Assembly: GCA_027451525.1 (NCBI GenBank)
Contig: DAIDJF010000051.1
Location: 1-41,751, forward strand
Direction: 5' to 3'
Source: Ktedonobacterales bacterium
GTDB lineage: Bacteria > Chloroflexota > Ktedonobacteria > Ktedonobacterales > Ktedonobacteraceae
Length of the DNA: 41,751 nucleotides
Shown here: positions 1 to 5,971 of the stretch, piece by piece
Layout of the letters: every line of letters begins with the position of its first letter
Position numbering within the stretch: the stretch's first letter is position 1
Notes under the pieces: model-generated
Seen by the model: the letters and a program-made list of their open reading frames with translations, nothing else
What the model was told of the DNA's origin: nothing
Databases searched by the model: none
Program-made: the position numbers and the translations under genes

Positions 1-1012
1 GGTCATGGAGCGCGCCATCCTGAAAATCAAAATTGTCGTTGCTAGGAACCTGATAGGCGAGTATGGCATACGCGCTGGCTCCCTGCACAATGATGTCGCG
101 ATGCACTTCGGGAATCGTCGCGCCGCTGCTATCAAGTTGGTGCTTGGTGGCGTAGAAGATGCGCATGATCTGGCTTGTATCCTGTGGAACCTCGACATCT
201 TTGAGCTTGAGCGTGAAACTGGGCGCGTTGGCTCCTACGGGACTCAGGCTCGTGCCAATCGCTCCTTGCGCTCCCTGGTTGCCACCCGCTGCTAAGGCCG
301 TGCTGCTATCGAACAGGTTTGAGTATTCGGCAAAATCGCACTCGCGTGGCGGCCAGAGCATCACGCCCGACGTGTTGACGCTGGGCGTCGGTGGACGCCC
401 TGTCAATGTGCTATCGGGCGCGCTATCGCTGTAGCTGCTCGTGCTGTTATCTTGCAGCGTTGCCAGCAGGTAGAGCGTACTACCACCGACGAGCGTGCGG
501 TAGAGGTTGCGCCCGATCACGCTATTGGTCGCGGTGGCTGGCAGGATGGTCGTCGAAGGGGCAAGCGGGATAGCCGAGAGTAGCGCGGCCTGATTGCCAC
601 TGCTGCTTGTCAGTGTGGCAAGCGGCGAGGGCGTGGTTTCGCCGCCCTGGGTTAGAAATGTCACAGCGTATTGATACGTCCCGATGCCGAGCGTGCTGCC
701 TGCTTGCAGTGTGACAATGGGGGCCGTCGCTGGTGCTGCGAAGGCCGAGCCATAGGCTTGCAAGGGATAGATGATGCGCTCGATCCACCAGACGGGATAG
801 CTGGCATTCCAGGGCATGGGATAGGGATAGGTGCGCTGATAAGGGCGCGTGGGCATATCGACATAGACGATATTGGGATAATATTGCGAGTAGCGATCAA
901 CGGCCTTGTCGATGGCGCGGTCGATATCGCTCGTGGCCCAGCGCGGACTGCTGCCACTGGCAGGATCGAAGAGGTCCTGTCGCACCAGCGTTTCGACATC
1001 GGAGAGCAACAT
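1..1012 (-). CDS. Phage head-tail adaptor-like protein with inserted Ig/Fn3-like segment (partial)
   Basis: The gene starts at ATG 1012, behind a GAGGAG ribosome site, and runs off the left window edge after about 337 codons without a stop. The N-terminus (MLLSDVETLVRQDLFDP, then a W-x-x-x-D-I-D-R-A-I-D-K-A helix) resembles virion adaptor/connector proteins that sit beneath the portal. Residues about 100-190 look like an inserted beta-sandwich module of the kind found in tail fibres: 'YQYAVTFLTQGGETTPSP' followed by 'GRNLYRTLVGGSTLYLLATL'. After the insert the sequence returns to an adaptor-like pattern (PPRECDFAEYSN, then EVHRDIIVQGASAYAILAYQ). It is the most distal gene visible in the leftward virion operon. 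The adaptor assignment is inference from pattern. A minor head or baseplate protein is the alternative. The missing 3' end prevents a length comparison. Confidence 0.5.
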   Translation of the reverse strand, partial: MLLSDVETLVRQDLFDPASGSSPRWATSDIDRAIDKAVDRYSQYYPNIVYVDMPTRPYQRTYPYPMPWNASYPVWWIERIIYPLQAYGSAFAAPATAPIVTLQAGSTLGIGTYQYAVTFLTQGGETTPSPLATLTSSSGNQAALLSAIPLAPSTTILPATATNSVIGRNLYRTLVGGSTLYLLATLQDNSTSSYSDSAPDSTLTGRPPTPSVNTSGVMLWPPRECDFAEYSNLFDSSTALAAGGNQGAQGAIGTSLSPVGANAPSFTLKLKDVEVPQDTSQIMRIFYATKHQLDSSGATIPEVHRDIIVQGASAYAILAYQVPSNDNFDFQDGALHD

Positions 1013-1023
1013 GGCATACTCCT

Positions 1024-1617
1024 CTACATCACATAGCCATACGTGTACAGGGTCACAATACAGGTTCCACTAACAGCCTTGATATCGATGCGACCCGCGC
1101 TATCGACCGCCAGGATGCCTTCGCCATTGAGGTAGCTGCTGGCAACGGCGATATTGCCAATTGAGGCATAGGCGGTGATATCGCTGGCTCCATGCGGCGC
1201 GAGTTGGATAAAGGCTCCCACGCTGCTACTGGTGAAAAACGCCTTATAGAGAACGCCCACGATGCCCGCCGGAATATTTGACGAACCGCCGATCAGGCTG
1301 AACGTCTGCGTGCTGTTGGCAGGAATAGAGACATCGTATATTTGCTGATAGCCTGTCAGCAGCGTAACCCGTCCAGGGGCGGGACTGGGAAAGCCGCTGG
1401 AGCCATTGGCGAATACGGCGATCACGACGGCATCTTGCGGATTATGCTCGTCGAAAAAGAGCACCGCGCATATCGCTCCCGCGATAGCAGAGGTACTATC
1501 AAGCGTATTGGCGACGGGAATGCCTGAGAGCGTGTAGGACGTGGCTTCCAGGAACAGCACGGAAGCCGTATAGCTCGCGGGATAAAAGGCTTGCAGGATG
1601 CCGCGCTTGATAAGCAT
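1024..1617 (-). CDS. Unrecognised virion-operon protein (197 aa)
   Basis: I do not recognise this family. I chose ATG 1617 (MLIKRGILQAF) over the in-frame ATG at 1644, because a purine-rich AGGAGAAAGAG stretch lies between the two. The protein is rich in Ala, Ser, Thr and Val, has no signal peptide or membrane segment, and looks like a soluble beta-rich protein ('SSSVGAFIQLAPHGASDITAY' region). The gap to the downstream adaptor-like gene is only 11 bp, so the two are probably co-transcribed. Its place between the capsid gene and an adaptor-like gene suggests a head decoration, completion or tail protein, but the sequence itself does not show this. Confidence 0.6.
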   Translation of the reverse strand: MLIKRGILQAFYPASYTASVLFLEATSYTLSGIPVANTLDSTSAIAGAICAVLFFDEHNPQDAVVIAVFANGSSGFPSPAPGRVTLLTGYQQIYDVSIPANSTQTFSLIGGSSNIPAGIVGVLYKAFFTSSSVGAFIQLAPHGASDITAYASIGNIAVASSYLNGEGILAVDSAGRIDIKAVSGTCIVTLYTYGYVM

Positions 1618-1671
1618 AGTATGATCTCTTTCTCCTGGGTACATATAATAATTGTAACAACGTAATGGCCT

Positions 1672-1851
1672 GATTATCGTCTTTAACCCATAAAAATGGG
1701 CATCACCTGTGGTGTAGGGGCGTGATGAATCACGCCCTCGTCCCCTGTCACACGGCTCCCCAGGCGGATCTATGAGCAGGCAGGGCGTGATGAATCACGC
1801 CCCTACACCACCGTATGACCTGTTTGCATTATTTTTTAAAAGACGATAATC
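1672..1851. repeat. MITE-like nested palindromic element, copy A
   Basis: This 180-bp element is bounded by perfect 13-bp inverted repeats, GATTATCGTCTTT at 1672-1684 and its complement at 1839-1851. Inside them, a second pair of arms (1711-1737 and 1782-1809, core GGTGTAGGGGCGTGAT) is nearly complementary. Each inner arm is itself a small palindrome, GGCGTGAT-ga-ATCACGCC. No ORF is present. The element fills the spacer between two virion genes, and a homologous copy lies in the opposite orientation at 2969-3157. Confidence 0.75.
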
Positions 1852-1919
1852 ACGCCTCTACGATATTACAATGTGTTTTTGTCAAAAAGGGTGATACGGT
1901 TTATACGTGTGTGAGGGAA

Positions 1920-2210
1920 TCAGGCGTCGTCGCTGGCGGAGCCGGGGTTGGCGATGTTGTCCGCGCTTGTGCCAGCATGGAAACTGGCGGCAGTGTACGA
2001 CGTACCGAGCAGGGTGTTGAGGTTGGTGGCGATATTGGCGAAGGTTTGCGTTGCCGAGGGGTCAACGCGCACGAAGGTTCCATCCTGCGGCAACGTACCG
2101 TCGCTGGCAAGCTGCACAATCGCCAGCGTGCGTGGGTTGAGGTATGAGCCGATAGGGGCAATCTGCCCGCCGTTATAGCGTCCATAGGTCAGTTCAAGCA
2201 GATCAAGCAT
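1920..2210 (-). CDS. Unrecognised small virion-operon protein (96 aa)
   Basis: The family is not recognised. ATG 2210 (MLDLLELTYGRYNGG) is chosen because AAAGGAG lies 9 bases upstream. A longer reading from 2276 would begin with residues encoded by the leader and repeat DNA. The protein is small and soluble in appearance, with a middle segment 'GTFVRVDPSATQTFANIATN' and an acidic Ala/Asp-rich C-terminus. It has no membrane segment. It lies between repeat copies A and B, and codon pattern and ribosome site support a real gene. A structural or chaperone role in the virion module is possible from position only. Confidence 0.6.
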   Translation of the reverse strand: MLDLLELTYGRYNGGQIAPIGSYLNPRTLAIVQLASDGTLPQDGTFVRVDPSATQTFANIATNLNTLLGTSYTAASFHAGTSADNIANPGSASDDA

Positions 2211-2253
2211 GATATGGTACTCCTTTATGCATTTGCAAGGTATATATAATCCC

Positions 2254-2352
2254 GTCATCACACCCTCCTCGCCCATCGATATCGATCCGCCTGGGGGCTG
2301 TATGGCAGGCCATGCGGACGGGGGCGAGGGCGTGATGGAAGCACGCCCCCAC
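2254..2352. repeat. MITE-like palindromic element, copy B (degraded)
   Basis: A shorter relative of copies A and C. It keeps the internal ATCGATCCGCCTGG-like segment and the right arm GAGGGCGTGATGGAAGCACGCCCCCA. The left arm is eroded (GTCATCACACCCTCCTCGCCC). It occupies the spacer between the 96-aa and 180-aa virion-operon genes. Confidence 0.6.
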
Positions 2353-2395
2353 GAGATTATGTGTAAAAAGGGTAATGGGCTGTGATAGGGGTTTC

Positions 2396-2938
2396 CTAAA
2401 ATTCAATGCCTTTCATGGCGGCAATCCAGGTGTTACCTGCGGGTGAGTTGAAGAAGAGCAGCAGGCCGCTCGCGCTGCCTTTGGGCAGGATGTAGACAGC
2501 GTTGTTGGTCAGCAGGTCGGCAATCGTGTAGTTGCCTGCCGACTGCATGCCCTCTAGCAGCGTATTGGTCGCGGGCGGCGTCAAACTGGTGTTGGTATAG
2601 CTCGCGGAGGCGATACTGGTCTTCGTTGAAGCGAACAGCGTGTTGGCGGCGTTGGCGGAAGTGCCAAGCGCTGGGTCTGCGCTGGTCGGAGACAGGTAGA
2701 ACATGGTATAGCCACTGTAGAAAATCTTGATCGAGTAGAGCAAGATGCTCTTGCCCGACGTGGCGGGATTGAAGACCGAGAGGCCCAGGTTGACGTTGCC
2801 TGCCGGACTCTGCAACTGGCCCGTACTGTAGACAAAGCCCTGACCCGCCATGCTGTAAGCCCGCACGTGGTCGGCAACTGCGACGGGCGTGCCAGCGGCG
2901 GCGGAGACCAGCACATTGCCATATTGATCGAAAAACAT
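2396..2938 (-). CDS. Unrecognised virion-operon protein (180 aa)
   Basis: I do not recognise the family. ATG 2938 follows AGGAAGAGATC, a good ribosome site. The sequence begins MFFDQYGNVLVSAAAG and continues as a Gly/Ala/Ser/Thr-rich, beta-prone protein ('LLYSIKIFYSGYTMFYLSP' near the middle) with no signal peptide and no clear membrane helix. The C-terminus (LLLFFNSPAGNTWIAAMKGIEF region) is hydrophobic and may be a packing edge. The gene directly follows the protease-capsid gene in transcription order, where head decoration or head-tail joining proteins are common. That is a positional inference. Confidence 0.6.
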   Translation of the reverse strand: MFFDQYGNVLVSAAAGTPVAVADHVRAYSMAGQGFVYSTGQLQSPAGNVNLGLSVFNPATSGKSILLYSIKIFYSGYTMFYLSPTSADPALGTSANAANTLFASTKTSIASASYTNTSLTPPATNTLLEGMQSAGNYTIADLLTNNAVYILPKGSASGLLLFFNSPAGNTWIAAMKGIEF

Positions 2939-2968
2939 GATCTCTTCCTTGCTGCGATTACAGGACGC

Positions 2969-3157
2969 GATAATCGTCTTTTGAAAAATAATGCGAACAG
3001 GTCACACGATGGTATAGGGGCGTGATGGAATCACGCTCTGCCTGTACATCGATCCGCCTGGAAGGCCATGTGAGAGGCCATACGAATGGGGACCAGGGCG
3101 TGATGGAATCACGCCCCTACACCATATCCGCATTATTTTGTTGAATGCGATAAATCG
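2969..3157. repeat. MITE-like palindromic element, copy C
   Basis: The left end GATAATCGTCTTTTG...AAATAATGCGAACAGG matches the right flank of copy A read in reverse. The core (GGTATAGGGGCGTGATGG ... ATCACGCCCCTACACC) matches the inner arms of A, and the middle carries the shared ATCGATCCGCCTGG segment. The right end (CCGCATTATTTTG ... GCGATAAATCG) is an imperfect inverted copy of the left end. It stops a few bases past the capsid stop codon. Confidence 0.7.
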
Positions 3158-3161
3158 GTCC

Positions 3162-5192
3162 CTACACGCCTCTGTAGAGGCCGCGATAATCGACGACGGC
3201 CCCGCCGTACTCGTGGCGGATTTTGTACGAGATGGCGTCCTGCGTGAAGTTGAGGCCGAAGAGCGGCTGATCTTGAATGAAGAGGGTGGGATTGATCTGT
3301 CCGCCGACGAAGCCGATCTCGATGGTATCGACCTCGCGTGGGTCGGCAATCAGGAACCACTGCGTCGTGTTCGTCAGTTGCGGTGAGACGATGGGCGTCA
3401 CGTAGCCTAACATTGGGTTGACATCATTATTGTTGCTACCAGGGATACCCGCCGATTTGGTGGCAACCATCGCCTGCCATTCCAGTTCGGGCGGGACGAC
3501 GAGGAAACGTGGGCGCAAGCCAATGCGTTTGCCCGCGTAGTTGGTCTGCTCGCGCATGGCTGTGACGCCTGCCTGCATCGCGCTGGTTGCCAGGGCAGCG
3601 GCCCCCAGGTTATTGTGCGGCGCGCCCGTCATGAAGAGCGCATTACCGTCGTAGATTGTCGGGTTGGTTGAGAGAAAGCCATAGACGAACTCTGCCAGCG
3701 TGTAGGCTGCTGAGACCGCCAGTTTGGTCGGGATCTGCTTGATGGCTTGCAGATCATCATTGACGATGGTTTCCCTGGAGATGGTTACAAGGTTACCCCT
3801 CTTTTGTGGGACATAGGTTGCCGCGCTATCGGTCAGCGTGATGGATGAATAGGCGGTATCCTCGGCGACGATGGCGAGCGAGTTGAAGGCTCCCAGGCGC
3901 ACGCGGCTCTGCTGTTTGAAATCGCGAATGGGGATGATGCTTGAGAATTTCATCCACTCGGCGGGCCACGCCTGATAGTCCTTGAGTAGGCGTTTGTTCA
4001 TCGACGTGCCAAGCAGGTAGCTGAACGAGGCCGTCGTCGTGTCGGCCTCGGAGATGCGCCCGATGGGAGCCTGCTCAGAGACGCGAATGCTGCCCAGCAC
4101 CGAGCGATCAGAGAAACTGCTCACGCTGCCATCGCCCGTGACGCGCGCGTAGGCTTCGCGGATGCTGCTAAAGCCGCGTATGGAGCCGAGGCGACTGCTG
4201 TCGATCTCCAGGTCAAACATGCGATCAAAGGCGGCCTGTATCTTCTCCGCCTCCGTAATCATCTGCCCGACGGTCGGCTTCTCATACGAGTTGCCGCGAA
4301 TGAGTCCCTGCGCGCTGAGGGCTGACAGCAGTTCGCTCTGGGCGGTGATCTCGGCCTCGATCTCGCTGGCCTCGACAATGCGACCCGCGAAGCGACGGCG
4401 CACATCGGCCTGGGCCGCCTCTGGTAGTGTGGATTCAAGCAGGCGGCGTTCGAGCGTCAAGTGTGCGCGTTCAAGCTGAAGATCGCGCAGAAGCCTGTTG
4501 ATCTGCTCTTGCTGTAATAAAACGTCTGGCGACATGCTGCTCGAAAGATCCGCGTTGCTATCCGCTCCTGTAGAAGATGTCGGTGTGGAGGGGGGTTGCG
4601 GTGTCTCTGCCGGGGTTTGAAGATGGTCCATAGGTGAAACTCCTTGTGAAGATGCGTGGAGGATGCGTTGAAATGCGCCGCCAGCGGAGGGGCGCGTGAC
4701 GATATCGCACGAGTTGAGGGCGATGATCTGCGTGACCTCTTTGACCCGACTGGCCTCGTTCACTTGCCATTGCGCGAGGATATCAACCGAGAGGCCGATC
4801 AGGTTGGCGCGTCCGAGTTGGATGGCCTCGCGGAGCAGTGACCAGAGCCAGGAGGCTGCTTCTAGGATGTGTAGTGTGGCCTCGACGCGCCCCGGTTGCG
4901 TATCCGCAGGGGCGATATAGCGTGCATTGTGATAGAAGCCGACGACATCGCGCACGCTCCTGGTGAACTGATCGGGCTTTGCGGCATGGTCGGCATAGGC
5001 ATGTGCCCCCTCGATGAGTGGCGTGATCGCCTGGAGCATGGCCTCGCTATAGCGATAGCCGTTCTTGCTCGTGCCGCCCTGAATGACAATGACGTTGAGC
5101 GCGTGGCCTGTCGGGTCCGGCTGCTGGCCCTCGCTGATCTGCCCGTGCAGCGTTAGCACGCTCGCAGGTCCAAATGCTGTGGCTGTCTCCAT
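3162..5192 (-). CDS. Prohead protease-major capsid protein fusion
   Basis: One 676-aa chain joins two phage head functions. Residues about 1-185 are a prohead serine protease. The segment 'EGAHAYADHAAKPDQFTRSV' carries the candidate catalytic His69, and NLIGLSVD carries the candidate nucleophile Ser135. Residues about 190-335 are Pro/Ser-rich and then coiled-coil-rich, which fits an internal scaffold (delta) domain. Residues about 385-676 resemble an HK97-fold or Mu-like major capsid protein (WMKFSSIIPIRDF, GNLVTISRETIVNDD, DGNALF, RFLVVPPELEW, 'DAISYKIRHEYGGAVVDYRG'). In the families known, self-cleavage would release capsid subunits after head assembly. ATG 5192 overlaps the upstream TGA by one base (TGATG), a translational-coupling arrangement; GTG 5195 is an alternative start. 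All expected elements look intact, so this is not an obvious pseudogene. Confidence 0.9.
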   Translation of the reverse strand: METATAFGPASVLTLHGQISEGQQPDPTGHALNVIVIQGGTSKNGYRYSEAMLQAITPLIEGAHAYADHAAKPDQFTRSVRDVVGFYHNARYIAPADTQPGRVEATLHILEAASWLWSLLREAIQLGRANLIGLSVDILAQWQVNEASRVKEVTQIIALNSCDIVTRPSAGGAFQRILHASSQGVSPMDHLQTPAETPQPPSTPTSSTGADSNADLSSSMSPDVLLQQEQINRLLRDLQLERAHLTLERRLLESTLPEAAQADVRRRFAGRIVEASEIEAEITAQSELLSALSAQGLIRGNSYEKPTVGQMITEAEKIQAAFDRMFDLEIDSSRLGSIRGFSSIREAYARVTGDGSVSSFSDRSVLGSIRVSEQAPIGRISEADTTTASFSYLLGTSMNKRLLKDYQAWPAEWMKFSSIIPIRDFKQQSRVRLGAFNSLAIVAEDTAYSSITLTDSAATYVPQKRGNLVTISRETIVNDDLQAIKQIPTKLAVSAAYTLAEFVYGFLSTNPTIYDGNALFMTGAPHNNLGAAALATSAMQAGVTAMREQTNYAGKRIGLRPRFLVVPPELEWQAMVATKSAGIPGSNNNDVNPMLGYVTPIVSPQLTNTTQWFLIADPREVDTIEIGFVGGQINPTLFIQDQPLFGLNFTQDAISYKIRHEYGGAVVDYRGLYRGV

Positions 5193-5758
5193 CACGCCTC
5201 GTCTGGCTTATCACCTGTTTGATAGAGACCCTGGATCAGCGGCGTGAGATGGCGCGCCATTGTCGCGTTCTCACCCTGCTGGTCCATTTGCACGGCGGGA
5301 TAGCTTTTGTGCGCGAGCAGTTGTGCCTGTGGTGAAGCATCCAGAACCGTGAGCGCGGAGGGGTCCAGGTCGCCGGGCCGGTCTGGCATGACGCTTGCTG
5401 GTGTGAGATCGGGCGTGCGCAGGTCGGGCAGGTTGGGGTCAGGCAAGAGGGCAATGGTTGGCTTGTCGATGATTGTGAGGGCGGCGGGCTGCTCCTGTGG
5501 CGCAAGCGCGGGCAGCAGCGGGTCTGGCGCGTTTGCGGTGTGGTATGTCAGGCCTGGGGTTGTCAGATCGGCGTCTTGCAGCGGCGGCGTGCTGAAATCT
5601 GGTAGCTGATAGTCCGACTTGTTAGCAAACGTGCCAGGACTGGCAGGCTGGCTCAATTGTTGCGGCGAGGGTACGCCCATGCTACCCGCGAGGTTGAGAT
5701 CGTAGAAGGGCTGTGTGGGCGTCAGGCCCAAAAGGTTGAGGTCATGAGGGTCTTGCAT
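5192..5758 (-). CDS. Pro/Asp-rich disordered protein, first gene of virion operon
   Basis: This 188-aa protein is not recognised. It is rich in Pro, Asp, Leu and Thr with loose repeats of the PDLxTPDLTP type, and is probably disordered over most of its length. Only the C-terminus ('YPAVQMDQQGENATMARHLT' and on) looks capable of folding. ATG 5758 (MQDPHDLNLL) is selected because AGGAG lies 7 bases upstream; an in-frame ATG at 5812 has no such site. Its stop is fused to the capsid-gene start (TGATG). It sits where a portal or minor head gene is often found, but shows no portal features. A scaffold or assembly helper is possible. Confidence 0.55.
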   Translation of the reverse strand: MQDPHDLNLLGLTPTQPFYDLNLAGSMGVPSPQQLSQPASPGTFANKSDYQLPDFSTPPLQDADLTTPGLTYHTANAPDPLLPALAPQEQPAALTIIDKPTIALLPDPNLPDLRTPDLTPASVMPDRPGDLDPSALTVLDASPQAQLLAHKSYPAVQMDQQGENATMARHLTPLIQGLYQTGDKPDEA

Positions 5759-5833
5759 GAGGAGGCTCCTGTGGTGATGGGAAGACGCATGAGGGGAGTG
5801 AAGTGGTTGCACTACGCAGTAATCTCTATCACA

Positions 5834-5862
5834 ACTATACCTGCTTGCTTGCCACTTGTCAA
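5834..5862 (-). promoter_or_regulatory. Sigma-70-type promoter of the virion operon
   Basis: On the minus strand, TTGACA (5862-5857) and TATAGT (5839-5834) are separated by 17 bases. This is close to a housekeeping consensus and points at the Pro-rich gene starting at 5758. A capsid operon behind such a promoter need not depend on a phage activator. Confidence 0.7.
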
Positions 5863-5971
5863 GCCCTTTTTGATGTGATCTCTAAGACCTCTGCGTCTTT
5901 AGAATTTCCCCGCTTGTGTCGAAACATACAGTGGATGCTATCTTATCTTGTATGTTATCGCTGGAGGTTCA

